From positions 1,798,001 through 1,862,000 of the forward strand of contig NZ_FNKU01000001.1 of assembly GCF_900100365.1 (NCBI RefSeq): 64,000 nt of DNA. Reading direction: 5' to 3'. A model generated the notes under the pieces. It did not search any database. It worked only from the letters and a program-made list of their open reading frames with translations, and was not told the DNA's origin. A program made the translations under genes and the position numbers. Origin of the DNA: Pseudomonas cannabina. Its GTDB lineage: Bacteria; Pseudomonadota; Gammaproteobacteria; Pseudomonadales; Pseudomonadaceae. Positions 8,528 through 19,291 of this stretch are shown here, one piece after another (within the stretch, counting starts at the first letter, position 1; every line of letters begins with the position of its first letter).

Positions 8528-10114
8528 ATGTCAGCGGCACAGGTGAAGATGAACGAAGTATCGGCGCAACTTGCACTTTCGGCAACCAACAAATGTGCGA
8601 ATCCAACGACCCCCTTTGCAACGCAGAGGCAACTGGTGATTATTGTCGAACGGCTTGAAGACTGGGCATCTTACTTCCCCAGCGAAGATTTGATCAGCGC
8701 TCAGGACTACCTGGAAAAACCGCTGAAAGCCAAGCCTGGCAAGCGTGTACACGTCATCAACCTGTGCCGCAGCTACAAATACCTGGGCCACGGCTATTAC
8801 TGTTCGCTGCTGGCTGAAGCGCGCCAGCACACTGTAATCCCTTCGGTTAAAACCATCAGCGAGTTGACCCGCAAGTCACTTTACGGTCTGGCACTCGATG
8901 ACCTGGACAAGTTGCTGGAAACCGCACTTGAGGATCATCCCTATGACGACACCGAAGGTTTCACCCTGACGCTGTATTTCGGCCAGACCACACTTGAACC
9001 GCTGAAAGACCTGGCCCGTCAGTTGTTTGAGGCATTTCCCTGCCCGATCCTCATGGTCGAGTTTCGCAAGCGCGACAATTGGCACATCGCCGGTATCAAG
9101 GCCGGCGCCCTGCCCCGTTTACGCGATGATCAGCAAGACGAGTTTGCCAGCGCGCTCGAAGGTTTCAGCCGCAAGATCTGGCGACAGCCCGGTTCGCGTC
9201 GTATGGCGCGCTATGACCTGGCAATTCTTCACAACCCGCAGGAGCAACTGCCGCCCTCCAATGCTCAGGCGTTGGCCAACTTCATTCGCGTCGGTCAGCG
9301 CCTGGGCATCGATGTCGAGCTGATCGAAAAGAAAGACTACGCCCGTCTGGCCGAATACGACGCGCTATTGATTCGTGAAACCACCAGCGTCGACAACCAC
9401 ACGTACCGGTTTGCCAAAAAAGCCGAAAGCGAGGGCCTGGTGGTCATGGACGATCCCACCTCGATTCTGCGCTGCACCAACAAGGTGTACCTGACCGACC
9501 TGCTGAAAAGCCATGACTTGGGCATGCCACGCACCGAAATTCTCTACAAGGATCGCCCCGAAGAACTGCAACACGTGGCGACACGACTGGGCTTCCCGCT
9601 GGTGCTGAAAATCCCTGACGGCTGTTTCTCCAGAGGCGTGATCAAGGTCAGTACGCCCGACGAAATGCACACTGCCACCACCCAATTGTTCGAGCATTCG
9701 GTCTTGCTGCTGGCGCAGGAGTTTTTCTACACCGAATACGACTGGCGCATCGGCATTCTCAATCGCAAACCGATCTTCGCTTGCCAGTACTTCATGTCCA
9801 AAGGCCATTGGCAGATTTACAACCATAAGGCGATGGGTGCCGAGGTAATTGGCGAGTGCCGGACGCTTGCCATTCACGAAGCGCCGAGCGCCGTGGTCGA
9901 ACTGGCGCTCAAGACCGCCAACCTGAATGGTGACGGGCTTTACGGGGTGGATTTGAAACAGTCCGGCGAGCAGGTGGTGGTGATCGAGGTCAACGACAAC
10001 CCGAATCTGGATGCCGGTATCGAAGACGCTTACTTACAGGACGACCTGTACAGCCTGGTGCTGGAAGAGTTTGTTCGCCGCCTGGAGCTCAAACGCCTCG
10101 GCCAGGCATGGTGA
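8528..10114 (+). CDS. RimK-family ATP-grasp ligase with RLAN N-terminal domain
   Basis: About 528 residues from ATG 8528. Residues about 30-240 form the RimK-like N-terminal (RLAN) domain, with LVIIVERLEDWASYFP and CRSYKYLGHGYYCSLLAEA. The second half is an ATP-grasp ligase with DDPTSILRCTNKVYL, GFPLVLKIPDGCFSRGV and the metal-binding tail VIEVNDNPNLDAG. Such enzymes form amide bonds between an amino acid, often glutamate, and a peptide or protein. It is longer than RimK itself (about 300 residues). No strong ribosome binding site precedes 8528; a second Met at 8549 is possible. It is divergent from the GNAT-C39 gene and followed 4 bp later by a CorA-like gene. Confidence 0.85.
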   Translation: MSAAQVKMNEVSAQLALSATNKCANPTTPFATQRQLVIIVERLEDWASYFPSEDLISAQDYLEKPLKAKPGKRVHVINLCRSYKYLGHGYYCSLLAEARQHTVIPSVKTISELTRKSLYGLALDDLDKLLETALEDHPYDDTEGFTLTLYFGQTTLEPLKDLARQLFEAFPCPILMVEFRKRDNWHIAGIKAGALPRLRDDQQDEFASALEGFSRKIWRQPGSRRMARYDLAILHNPQEQLPPSNAQALANFIRVGQRLGIDVELIEKKDYARLAEYDALLIRETTSVDNHTYRFAKKAESEGLVVMDDPTSILRCTNKVYLTDLLKSHDLGMPRTEILYKDRPEELQHVATRLGFPLVLKIPDGCFSRGVIKVSTPDEMHTATTQLFEHSVLLLAQEFFYTEYDWRIGILNRKPIFACQYFMSKGHWQIYNHKAMGAEVIGECRTLAIHEAPSAVVELALKTANLNGDGLYGVDLKQSGEQVVVIEVNDNPNLDAGIEDAYLQDDLYSLVLEEFVRRLELKRLGQAW

Positions 10115-10118
10115 CGCG

Positions 10119-11189
10119 ATGATTCAGGGTCTGAAACTCGATGACGGCCGCTTGCACGCCTGTGATCCGCAGCGGGCTCAAGTGCTGTGGTTCAGCAAGC
10201 CCGACGCTGGTGAGCGCAGGCTGTTGCTGGAGCGGTTCCACCTTGATGAGCACGCCGTGGCCTCGGCGCTCGACCCGGACGAGATCTCGCGCATCGAGTT
10301 TCACCCCGATGCGCTGTTTCTGATCTGGAAACGTCCGGAAAACTACTCCGGCAAAGACAGTTTTTCGTTCGATGTCTCGTCATTCGGCGTGTTGTTGAGT
10401 GAGCATCACCTGGTGCTTATCTGCCCTGACGATCAGCCCCTGAGCGCGCTGGGGGCTCATCGTCCGCTGAACCAGCCGCTGGATATCCTCCTGGAATTGC
10501 TGTTCAACAACATTCATCACTACCTGGGCCACTTGAAGGTCATCAAGATGGTCGCGCGGGAATTGCAGCAGAAATTCAACTCGTCACTGGAAAACCGTCA
10601 TCTGCTGCAGATGTTCAACCTCAGCGAAAGCCTAGTGTATTACATCAACGCCATCCACAGCAACGGCGCGGTGCTGACGCGCCTGCGCAATCACGCGCAA
10701 GGCAAGCAATACGGTGCAGCCAGCCTGGCGCTGATCGACGACATGATCATCGAGAACGACCAGTGCTACAAACAGACGGAAATCTACTCCACGGTGTTTG
10801 CCGGGCTGATGGACGCTCGGGGCAATCTGGTCAACAACAGCACCAATAACCTGTTGCGCAAACTGACCTTGATCAACGTGGTGTTTCTGCCCCTGAACCT
10901 GATTGCCGGAATCGGCGGCATGTCCGAATTCAGCATGATGACCGCCCCGCTGCACTGGTGGGTGGCTTACCCGGCGTTGCTGCTGGCAATGCTCGGGCTG
11001 GGGGCGGTGATGGTCTGGGGTTACGCAAAATGGCCCGTTCGGCCTGAGCCGTTACTTTTCCCAGTCAGCCTTGGCAATGTGCAAGCCATGCAGGCCCTTA
11101 TACGCCGCACGCTCGGGCGACTGCCAGCCCTCAAGCAGCGAGGCGTCGAGGTCATAGATCTCGACACCCAATGGCCGACAGACACTTAG
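10119..11189 (+). CDS. CorA-family divalent cation transporter, atypical signature and probable 3' frameshift
   Basis: The open frame encodes about 356 residues. The long cytoplasmic funnel includes a coiled region near NLSESLVYYINAIHSNGAVL. Two C-terminal membrane helices follow (INVVFLPLNLIAGIGGM and WWVAYPALLLAMLGLGAVM). The loop between them reads GGMSEFSM instead of the canonical YGMNF, so the Asn of the GMN filter is Ser. After VMVWGY the frame continues for about 47 residues with no CorA character and runs 138 bp into the convergent gene. If one base were missing near 11022-11026, the protein would end WGYRKMARSA with a stop at 11045-11047, five bases before the convergent stop. Mg2+, Co2+ or Zn2+ transport is plausible. 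Confidence 0.8.
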   Translation: MIQGLKLDDGRLHACDPQRAQVLWFSKPDAGERRLLLERFHLDEHAVASALDPDEISRIEFHPDALFLIWKRPENYSGKDSFSFDVSSFGVLLSEHHLVLICPDDQPLSALGAHRPLNQPLDILLELLFNNIHHYLGHLKVIKMVARELQQKFNSSLENRHLLQMFNLSESLVYYINAIHSNGAVLTRLRNHAQGKQYGAASLALIDDMIIENDQCYKQTEIYSTVFAGLMDARGNLVNNSTNNLLRKLTLINVVFLPLNLIAGIGGMSEFSMMTAPLHWWVAYPALLLAMLGLGAVMVWGYAKWPVRPEPLLFPVSLGNVQAMQALIRRTLGRLPALKQRGVEVIDLDTQWPTDT

Positions 11190-11903
11190 CGGGTCCTGCG
11201 CTTCCGGGCCCCACATTGGCAATGACAGGTCGCCACCCGGACAGGTCGACAGCGCGCACAGCAGGTCGATTTCCGCAAAAAACTCCAGGTAGTCACCCTT
11301 CTGCGCCGGGCAGGCTTTCATGAAATACATGTCGTCATGATTCAGGCCGGTGCACTGAAAGATATTCAGCACGTCATGCACATCAAACTCGGTCAAACCG
11401 TGCGGCAGCACTGCGCGGGTCAGATTCGAATGGCAGTGATGATGGAAGTCTTCGCCGGTCAGCATCTTGTTGACATAAGGGTCGCAGCGCGTGCCGAGCA
11501 AGTCATGCAGGCGGCCGCCGTGCTCGTCGATGCCATAGCTGGCCAGGCTGTCATCGGTGATGGTGACCAGCGGCCGCAAAAACGGCAGGTTCGACCACAG
11601 CCGGTCATGGGTGCTGACATGCGCGCCCTGCAACTGCCGCGTACGCGCCGCCCACAAGCGCTCACGAGGGTCATGGGCATTCCACACGTTGAAATCCCCC
11701 ACTTGCGGCCCCACCGGTGTGGTGACTCGAAACACTTGCCCGGCCTTGACCTTCCAGGCGCGCCCGGTACGAATCGGCACTTCGAACTGCTCGACCAGCG
11801 TGCGCTGCGGCGCATTAGCCCGTATACGCTCGTAAAAAGCGGTGTCCACGTGCAACGCTGCGCCTTTGCTGACCTGGTAGGCGGCTGGGTAGTCTTTGTA
11901 CAT
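11052..11903 (-). CDS. DUF1989 / urea carboxylase-associated family protein
   Basis: 283 residues. Recognisable blocks are VKAGQVFRVTTPVGPQVGDFNVWNA, GEDFHHHCHSNL, FDVHDVLNIFQCTG and the C-terminal Cys-containing CALSTCPGGDLS. The domain occurs beside urea carboxylase in many bacteria, but the urea genes are not present here, so a stand-alone metabolic role is more likely. The His- and Cys-rich motifs suggest a metal site. It converges on the CorA-like gene. The next gene upstream on the same strand, dnaE2, ends 55 bp away, so independent transcription is likely. The biochemical function is unknown. Confidence 0.75.
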   Translation of the reverse strand: MYKDYPAAYQVSKGAALHVDTAFYERIRANAPQRTLVEQFEVPIRTGRAWKVKAGQVFRVTTPVGPQVGDFNVWNAHDPRERLWAARTRQLQGAHVSTHDRLWSNLPFLRPLVTITDDSLASYGIDEHGGRLHDLLGTRCDPYVNKMLTGEDFHHHCHSNLTRAVLPHGLTEFDVHDVLNIFQCTGLNHDDMYFMKACPAQKGDYLEFFAEIDLLCALSTCPGGDLSLPMWGPEAQDPLSVCRPLGVEIYDLDASLLEGWQSPERAAYKGLHGLHIAKADWEK

Positions 11904-11958
11904 TCGCGGGTTCTCGTTGGCAGGATGTGCAGATTAATACTGCAAATTGCAGGCCTGA

Positions 11959-14900
11959 TCACTGAAAATCCCGACTGCGCACATCCAGCCCGGTCAATAA
12001 CGGCGTCAGGTCATACAGCCGCTGGGCGATCAGGTGGCGAACGCCGCTTTTCGATTCCAGTCGGCCAAACACTTGCAGCAGTTGCGAGCCGACCAATACC
12101 TTGCGCTGGCGCTCGGCCAGATCGCGCCAGACCACGACGTTGACCATGCCGAATTCGTCTTCCAGGGTCACGAAGGTCACGCCGCTGGCGGTGCCCGGTC
12201 GTTGGCGGCCGATGACCAGCCCCGCAAGGCTGAGGGTTCGGTCGTTCTCCAAGGTCAACAGGTCCTGCGAACTGCGAAAGCGTTTGGCAGCCAGTTGCCT
12301 GCGCAACAGGGCCAGTGGGTGCGGGCCGAGGGTGGTGCCCAGTGTCGCGTAATCGGCCATCAGGTCTTCGCCCACGGTCGGCAGCGGCAGCGTGACCTGG
12401 GTTTCTTCACTGGGCAGGTCATCGAACAACGGACGCTGGGCTTCGACCCCGGCCACTTCCCAGCGCGCCCGGTGCCGATGGCCGATCAGGCCGCGCAAGG
12501 CCCCGGAATCTGCCAGCGCTTCGGCGGCGCGCGAATCGAGCTCGGCGCGTACTGTCAGGTCGGTAGCATCGGCAAACGGCCTTTTCGAGCGAGCCGCTTC
12601 GATGCGCAGGGCATCGTCTTCACGAAAACTGCGCAGCATGCGCAACCCGAGGCGGATGGCCAGATTGCGCGTGCTGTCGGGGTGATCGACCGGTTCCAGC
12701 GTGCAGTCCCAGTGGCTGTAACGCACGTCCACCGGGCGGATTTCGATGTGATGGCGGCGAGCGTCCTGCAACAGCTGATCCGGGTTGTAAAAGCCCATCG
12801 GCCAACTGTTGATCAGCGCGCAGGTAAAGGCAGCCGGTTCGTGGCATTTGAGCCAGCAACTGGCGTAGGTCAGCAAGGCGAAGCTGGCGGCGTGGGATTC
12901 AGGAAAACCGTAGCTGCCAAAGCCTTTGATCTGTTCGAAGATGCGGTCGGCGAAATCCGCTTCGTAGCCGTTTTTCAGCATGCCGCTGCGCAAACGTTCA
13001 CGGTGCGGGTCCAGCCCGCCGTGACGCTTCCAGGCCGCCATCGCGCGGCGCAGTTCGTCGGCCTCGCCGGGTGTGTAATCGGCAGCGATGATTGCCACTT
13101 CCATGACCTGTTCCTGAAACAACGGCACGCCCAAGGTGCGCTCAAAGACACTTTTCAGCTTGGGTGGATAGGTAATGGCCTCTTCACCATTGCGCCGACG
13201 CAGGTACGGGTGAACCATATCGCCCTGAATCGGCCCCGGTCGAACGATGGCGACTTCGATGACCAGATCGTAAAACTTTTCCGGCCTCAGGCGCGGCAAC
13301 ATGGCCATCTGCGCGCGGGACTCGATCTGGAACACGCCGATGGTGTCGGCGCGGCTGATCATTTCGTAGGTTTCTGGATCATCACCTGACATATCTGCCA
13401 GGGTCCATCGCTTGCCGCGATGCAGATGCACCAGGTCGAACGTCCTGCGCAGCGCGCTGAGCATGCCCAGGGCGAGGATGTCGACTTTCAGCAGGCCGAC
13501 CAGGTCCAGATCGTCCTTGTCCCACTGGATGATGGTGCGCTCGGCCATCGCCGCATTCTCGACTGGCACCAGGGTGTCCAGCGGGTGCTCGGAAATCACG
13601 AACCCGCCCGGATGCTGCGACAGGTGCCGGGGGAAGCCGATCAGTTCGCCGGTCAGCGCGAGCACGCGCTTGAGGATCGGCGTGTCAGCATCGAACCCGT
13701 ACTCGCGCAGGCGCTCGGGCGACGGCAGCGAATCGCTCCAGCGACTGAAGGCTTCGGCCAGGGTATTGATCTGGTCGGATGGCAAGCCCAGCACTTTGGC
13801 GACGTCGCGCATGGCGCCTGAACCGTGATAGGTGCTGGCCACGGCGGTCAGTGCTGCCCGGCCCCGGCCATAACGCCGAAATATGTACTGAATGACTTCT
13901 TCGCGGCGGTCATGCTCGAAATCCACGTCGATGTCCGGTGGCTCGTTGCGCTCTTTGGAAATGAAGCGCTCGAACAGCAGGTTGCTCTTTTCCGGGTTCA
14001 GCTCGGTGATCCCCAGCGCGTAACACACCGCCGAGTTGGCCGCCGACCCACGACCCTGACACAGAATGTGCTGGCTGCGGGCAAACTCGACGATGTCGTG
14101 GACCGTCAGAAAGTAGCTGTCGAACTTCTTTTCCGTGATCAGCGCCAGCTCCTTCTCGACCTGCGCCCGCGCCGCCGCACTCAACCCCTTTGGCCAGCGC
14201 CGGCAAATACCGCGCTCGGTCAGCTCGCGCAGCCATGATGTGGCGGTATGCCCCTTGGGGACCAGTTCGTGGGGATACTCATACTTCAATTGTTCAAAAT
14301 CGAATGTGCAGCGCCGGGCAATGCGCACCGACTCGGCCAGCAGCCAGTCCGGGTAATGCTCGGCCAGCGCATCCAGAGGCCGTAAATGGCGCTCGCCGTT
14401 GGCGAATAGCAAATGCCCGGCCTCGGCCACCGTGGTGTGATAGCGGATGGCAGTCATGGTGTCCTGCAGGGCACGCCGCCCTCGGGCATGCATGTGCACG
14501 TCACCGCTGGCCACTGCCGGAATGCCCAGCGATTGCGCCAGCGCCAACAGATCGGCCAGGCGCTGCTCGTCATCCGCGCCGCGATGCAGTTCCACGCCCA
14601 GCCACAGGCGATCCGTAAAGTGCTCGCGCAACCAGTTGCCCTGTGACCGACAAGCCTGAGCGTCACCTTCGATGTCCGGTAGCCAGATGGCCAGCAAGCC
14701 ACTGGATGACCGCTCGAAATCTTCACGCAACAGACGGTATTCACCCTTTTTGGCTCGCCGCCGCGCCACCGTGATCAATTTGCATAGGGCTTCATATCCC
14801 GCCTTGTCTTCCACCAGCAGGACGATTTTCGGGCCGTTTTCGATGTACATTTCGCTGCCGACGATCAGCGGCAGACCGGTTTTTCGTGACGCCTGCAAGG

Positions 14901-15054
14901 CACGGACGATGCCTGCCAGGGTGCACTCATCGGTGATCGCCAGCGCCGTATAGCCATGGCGCAAGGCGCGCTCGAACAATTCAAGGGCGCTCGAAGCGCC
15001 GCGCTGAAAGCTGAAATTGGACAGGCAGTGCAGTTCGGCATACTCAGTGCTCAT
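11959..15054 (-). CDS. dnaE2: Error-prone DNA polymerase DnaE2 (ImuC)
   Basis: 1031 residues, the usual length for DnaE2. An N-terminal PHP domain ([17 protein letters not shown]) is followed by the polymerase palm. The palm carries the catalytic acidic cluster [13 protein letters not shown] at residues 374-384 and a later [10 protein letters not shown] aspartate. The glycine loop [14 protein letters not shown] is near residue 332. The fingers include [11 protein letters not shown], and the C-terminus is an OB fold ([19 protein letters not shown]). The His expected after HC in a metal-binding PHP site is replaced, as in other DnaE2 proteins. The start overlaps the imuB stop (ATGA). It is the translesion polymerase of the SOS mutasome and acts with ImuA and ImuB. 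Confidence 0.97.
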   Translation of the reverse strand: MSTEYAELHCLSNFSFQRGASSALELFERALRHGYTALAITDECTLAGIVRALQASRKTGLPLIVGSEMYIENGPKIVLLVEDKAGYEALCKLITVARRRAKKGEYRLLREDFERSSSGLLAIWLPDIEGDAQACRSQGNWLREHFTDRLWLGVELHRGADDEQRLADLLALAQSLGIPAVASGDVHMHARGRRALQDTMTAIRYHTTVAEAGHLLFANGERHLRPLDALAEHYPDWLLAESVRIARRCTFDFEQLKYEYPHELVPKGHTATSWLRELTERGICRRWPKGLSAAARAQVEKELALITEKKFDSYFLTVHDIVEFARSQHILCQGRGSAANSAVCYALGITELNPEKSNLLFERFISKERNEPPDIDVDFEHDRREEVIQYIFRRYGRGRAALTAVASTYHGSGAMRDVAKVLGLPSDQINTLAEAFSRWSDSLPSPERLREYGFDADTPILKRVLALTGELIGFPRHLSQHPGGFVISEHPLDTLVPVENAAMAERTIIQWDKDDLDLVGLLKVDILALGMLSALRRTFDLVHLHRGKRWTLADMSGDDPETYEMISRADTIGVFQIESRAQMAMLPRLRPEKFYDLVIEVAIVRPGPIQGDMVHPYLRRRNGEEAITYPPKLKSVFERTLGVPLFQEQVMEVAIIAADYTPGEADELRRAMAAWKRHGGLDPHRERLRSGMLKNGYEADFADRIFEQIKGFGSYGFPESHAASFALLTYASCWLKCHEPAAFTCALINSWPMGFYNPDQLLQDARRHHIEIRPVDVRYSHWDCTLEPVDHPDSTRNLAIRLGLRMLRSFREDDALRIEAARSKRPFADATDLTVRAELDSRAAEALADSGALRGLIGHRHRARWEVAGVEAQRPLFDDLPSEETQVTLPLPTVGEDLMADYATLGTTLGPHPLALLRRQLAAKRFRSSQDLLTLENDRTLSLAGLVIGRQRPGTASGVTFVTLEDEFGMVNVVVWRDLAERQRKVLVGSQLLQVFGRLESKSGVRHLIAQRLYDLTPLLTGLDVRSRDFQ

Positions 15055-16466
15055 GCGAACCAGCCATGCAGCAGCAGTTCACCCTGCTCGCCTACGCTGC
15101 GATAGGCCCAGGCGCGCTGGCCATTGATGGTTTCGACCAGATAGTAGTCACGGCGCACATCGCCACCGTCCCACCAGCCAGATTCAATTCGTTCGGGCCC
15201 GGCCAGAATGCGTGTGGTATGAACGGGCAACGGCTGCGGCTCCCGCAACAGCCAGCCCGGACGCGTGCAGCCTCGGGCTGGCAGAACCGGCTTTTGGGTA
15301 CTTTGTGGCTGCCAGGCACATTCCGGGCGATGATCTGCCTGAGCGCGCAGGCCAGTGACCGACTCGTCGCCCAGCCGCGCGCGCAAGCGTTCGCGCAGTT
15401 GCTCCCAGGGCAAGGTCTGTTGCACGCGCTCATCGAACAGCTCGCGGTGCGCCGGAACGAAATCCGGCAAGTCCTGCGCCAGCAAACGCACCGCACGGAC
15501 CGGCGAGGCCACCAGCACCTGCTCCAGCCTGCCGCGCGCCAGTTCGAAGAGCATCGAGGCATCGCGCTCGGCGCTGAGCAGCCCGACCGGAATCACCGTC
15601 TCCGGACCATCGACGTGCTCCAGATGCAGGGCAAAGCGCTGCACACCGCTGTCGCGCCCGGCCAGAAACAAGGACAGGTCGGCAATCAGTCGTTTGAGGG
15701 GGAACAGCAGGGCCTGATGCGATTCGACATCGAAATTCAGTTCGATACGCACATCGAAGAAGTCAGGCGGCGTGTAGCACTCCAGCGCTACCGGGCGCTC
15801 GCCGAGCAGTGTGTCGAGATGCTGCAGGACGCTGGCCGGAAAACGTCGCGCCAGGGTGTCGCGCGGCAAAGCCAGTACCTGCCGCACGCTGCGCAGGCCC
15901 ATGCGCGTCAGGGCCGTCGCGACTTCGCGGCTCAGACCAATACGCTCCAGCGGCATCTGCTCCAGCGTCCGACGCAGTTCATGCGGGCAATCGATACTCA
16001 GGCCGTCGTGCATGTTGGCCAGCATCCGCGCCGCGATCGGGTTGGGCGCGACCACGATGCGATGCCGAAAGCCTTGCGCGGTCAGCTCTTCCCGCAGGCG
16101 CGCCTCGAACACCGGCCACGGGCCGAACAGCTTGAGGCTGGACTCGATTTCCATCAGCAACACGCGAGGGTATTTGAGGCTGACGTTGGAGCTGAAGCCG
16201 TAAGCCCAGGCGGCGAGCAGCTGTTGCAAGTGCTCGGTGTCGGCGGGGTCGTGGACGACCGTCGCGAAATTGGGCACCAGTGCCTGCGCCGCCGTCAGCG
16301 ACTGCCCGGCCCTCAGGCCCAATGCCCGCGCAGCCGGATTGACGGTTTGCAGGACGCGCCGATGTGCACTGCCGCTGATCAGCGCCAGAGGTTCGTCGGA
16401 ATCACTGCGACGACGCATGACGCCGTCGAGCGCCAGTTGTGGCAGTAAGACACAGGCCCACAGCAT
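15051..16466 (-). CDS. imuB: ImuB, Y-family polymerase-like mutasome subunit
   Basis: 471 residues from ATG 16466, which has TTGAGG six bases upstream; a longer frame extends further but has no ribosome site. The N-terminus [20 protein letters not shown] has the Y-family fold, but the catalytic carboxylates of true Y polymerases are not evident, as expected for ImuB. A helix-hairpin-helix segment around [20 protein letters not shown] and the little-finger region follow. ImuB is known to bridge the beta clamp, ImuA and DnaE2. It lies 7 bp after imuA and overlaps dnaE2 by 4 bp, so the operon is tightly coupled. Confidence 0.95.
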   Translation of the reverse strand: MLWACVLLPQLALDGVMRRRSDSDEPLALISGSAHRRVLQTVNPAARALGLRAGQSLTAAQALVPNFATVVHDPADTEHLQQLLAAWAYGFSSNVSLKYPRVLLMEIESSLKLFGPWPVFEARLREELTAQGFRHRIVVAPNPIAARMLANMHDGLSIDCPHELRRTLEQMPLERIGLSREVATALTRMGLRSVRQVLALPRDTLARRFPASVLQHLDTLLGERPVALECYTPPDFFDVRIELNFDVESHQALLFPLKRLIADLSLFLAGRDSGVQRFALHLEHVDGPETVIPVGLLSAERDASMLFELARGRLEQVLVASPVRAVRLLAQDLPDFVPAHRELFDERVQQTLPWEQLRERLRARLGDESVTGLRAQADHRPECAWQPQSTQKPVLPARGCTRPGWLLREPQPLPVHTTRILAGPERIESGWWDGGDVRRDYYLVETINGQRAWAYRSVGEQGELLLHGWFA

Positions 16467-16473
16467 AAGAACC

Positions 16474-17097
16474 TCAAGCGTCAGTCGGGAATGGAATAGG
16501 GAAAGGCGGCGCCAGCCCGCCCCGGCACTTGAGCACCCGCAATTGTGCGGGACGGGTATCGATGACAACGCGCAGAGCGGCGGGCGACGGGTTGGCAGCC
16601 GCCTGCTGGGGGCGACAGGCAAAGGCCAGGGTCTGCCCGGTTTCGGCGGCCACTTGCAAACGCCGCAGCGCACGGTCATCGACCATGCCGGGCCAGCACA
16701 CCACTGCACCGCAACTGCCGGAGCGCAGGCATTGTTCAGCGGCCCATAGCGCATCACGGGCACTGGCCTCGATCACTACCAGTTGACGCAGATCGACCCC
16801 GGCAGCCAGCCAGGCCTGCGGATAGGGAATGTAAGGCGGTGCGACCAGTACGATGCGCTCGCCGATACCCGAGAGCCGCGCCAGACTCGGCCACAGCAGG
16901 CGCAGTTCGCCACTGCCGTTGGCCGGGATGAGGATTTCGGTCAGCGCCGAAGCGGGCCAGCCGCCGGTGGGCAGGGCACTGTCCAGCGCCGCATGACCGC
17001 TAGAGTGCGGGCTGACCTGCGGCGTGCTCTGCTGACGCCCCTTCCAGACCCTGCGCTCGTCCAACAAGGCATCGAGGCTGACGACGGCGCCCATCAT
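16474..17097 (-). CDS. imuA: ImuA, RecA-like mutasome subunit
   Basis: 207 residues. It begins MMGAVVSLDALLDERRVWKG and contains the conserved block SGHAALDSALPTGGWPASALTEIL, with the RecA-like strand ERIVLVAPPYIPYPQAW. The Walker A motif of RecA is not intact, as usual for ImuA. Its start overlaps the lexA2 stop by 4 bp and it precedes imuB by 7 bp, giving lexA2-imuA-imuB-dnaE2. It is often annotated as SulA-like in Pseudomonas, but the cassette context supports ImuA. Confidence 0.93.
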   Translation of the reverse strand: MMGAVVSLDALLDERRVWKGRQQSTPQVSPHSSGHAALDSALPTGGWPASALTEILIPANGSGELRLLWPSLARLSGIGERIVLVAPPYIPYPQAWLAAGVDLRQLVVIEASARDALWAAEQCLRSGSCGAVVCWPGMVDDRALRRLQVAAETGQTLAFACRPQQAAANPSPAALRVVIDTRPAQLRVLKCRGGLAPPFPIPFPTDA

Positions 17098-17711
17098 TCG
17101 CGCCGGACCAGCCCGCAGAACACGCCTTCGATGGCGAAGTCCTGATCGGGCGTGACGATGATCGGTTGATACGCCGGGTTGCGCGGCAGCAGGTGCAACT
17201 GATCGCCCCGGTGCTGCAAGCGCTTGATGGTGACCTCGCCGTCCAGACGGGCGACGACGATCTGCCCGTCGCTGGCCTGCGGGTTGCGGTGCACGCCCAC
17301 CAGATCGCCATCGAATATGCCGTCTTCGATCATCGAATCGCCCTGCACACGCAGCAAGTAGTCCGGCACGCGGGTAAACGTGCCGCGATCCAGGTGCAAT
17401 GTGCTGTGTATGTCCAGGTCCGGGCCAATCGGGGCGCCTGCCGCCACACGGCCCAGCACGGGGATTTCCAGCAGTTCGGGGCGCGGCTCGCTGTTCAGCA
17501 GGCGAATGCCGCGGGCCTGATGTGCTACGACCTCGATGAGTCCGGCTTCGGCAAGGGCCACGATGTGTTTGCGCGCCACGCTGCGCGAAGCAAAACCGAA
17601 GGCCTCGGAAATTTCCGCCAGGCTCGGCGATTGCCCTTGCTGCGCGATGCGATCGCGGATGAAGGTAAGGATTGCGCTACGACGGGGAGATAATGTGCTC
17701 ATGGAGTACAT
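17094..17711 (-). CDS. lexA2: LexA2, SOS repressor of the mutagenesis cassette
   Basis: 205 residues from ATG 17711; an internal ATG at 17702 gives MSTLSPRR. The N-terminal winged helix SPSLAEISEAFGFASRSVARKH differs from canonical LexA1. The C-terminal S24 protease domain has the cleavage bond A91-G92 (VAAGAP), nucleophile S126 (VQGDSMIEDG) and general base K163 (VTIKRLQ). RecA-stimulated self-cleavage would derepress the downstream operon, which its stop codon overlaps. The operator lies over the 17711 start codon. Pseudomonads with this cassette usually keep a separate LexA1 elsewhere, which is not in the window. Confidence 0.95.
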   Translation of the reverse strand: MYSMSTLSPRRSAILTFIRDRIAQQGQSPSLAEISEAFGFASRSVARKHIVALAEAGLIEVVAHQARGIRLLNSEPRPELLEIPVLGRVAAGAPIGPDLDIHSTLHLDRGTFTRVPDYLLRVQGDSMIEDGIFDGDLVGVHRNPQASDGQIVVARLDGEVTIKRLQHRGDQLHLLPRNPAYQPIIVTPDQDFAIEGVFCGLVRRE

Positions 17712-17719
17712 TTGTACTC
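17704..17719 (-). promoter_or_regulatory. LexA2 operator
   Basis: GAGTAC-ATTT-GTACTC is a perfect 6+6 palindrome and matches the AGTAC-N4-GTGCT-type box described for LexA2 in Pseudomonas. It overlaps the upstream ATG of lexA2 (17709-17711), so bound repressor would block initiation directly and the operon is autoregulated. Confidence 0.85.
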
Positions 17720-18275
17720 TTTTCGGTATTTTGTGGCTAGCGCAGTTGGTCGGATTGGAGGGGCAACACCTCAGTCTCGGATTATTCGAAAAACGGGGCT
17801 TCTGTCCGCGTTGGGACGCATTTCGTGACGCTTTGCGCCACACGACGGTTCTGCGATGTCAGTGATTTTGGTTTACGGCTCTGGTCACCATTGCGCCCTT
17901 ACAGCGCCTTACTTTGAGGGACCAAAGTAGGCAAAGTCCCAGCTCCGTTTCCGGCCCGACTTCGTCGGGTTCCTTCGTCCTGACACTGATCCGGGGGGCG
18001 CCGCAACGGGCCATCCTTGGCCCGAATGCGGCTTGCTCGGCGTCCTGCCTCGCATCCCCCGGATCAGCGCCAGGACTCAGCCGTCACTTACGTCGCAATC
18101 TGCGTCGTCAGTGCCATCGCGATCGAAAAGCACATCTAGATCGTTTTTGTGGGAGCTCTGGACGTGAAGACTATTATTTAGAATTTCCCAACAGTGAAAT
18201 CACAATCACCCGGTTTATTGAGCCAACCAAAGAGCAGAGACTCAACGGCTACTTAAAACGCCAGGAGAACTCACT
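17712..18275. other. Non-coding stretch between lexA2 and the aldo/keto reductase
   Basis: No convincing gene is seen in these 560 bp. The lexA2 promoter lies at the left edge. The centre (17955-18076) is highly structured and described separately. AGGAG at 18263-18267 belongs to the next gene. Confidence 0.7.
17955..18076. repeat. Structured intergenic element, probable repeat family
   Basis: An outer imperfect inverted repeat pairs 17977-17997 with 18056-18076 (19 of 21 positions). Inside it are nested stems, including GGGCCA-TCCT-TGGCCC at 18008-18023 flanked by GCCGCA and TGCGGC. The 5' side carries CCCGAC-TTC-GTCGGG at 17955-17969. This resembles the dispersed intergenic repeats of Pseudomonas, but copy number cannot be judged from one window. 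Confidence 0.6.
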
Positions 18276-19271
<996 letters not shown>

Positions 19272-19291
19272 CAGAGCGCTGCCATTTCAGG

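Noticed and set aside
12034..13389. Long open frame (451 codons) on the plus strand inside dnaE2
   Set aside because: Antisense shadow of a clear, conserved gene; no ribosome site or family resemblance, and long GC-rich shadows are common here.
15066..16448. 460-codon plus-strand frame opposite imuB
   Set aside because: Antisense shadow; composition reflects third-position GC bias.
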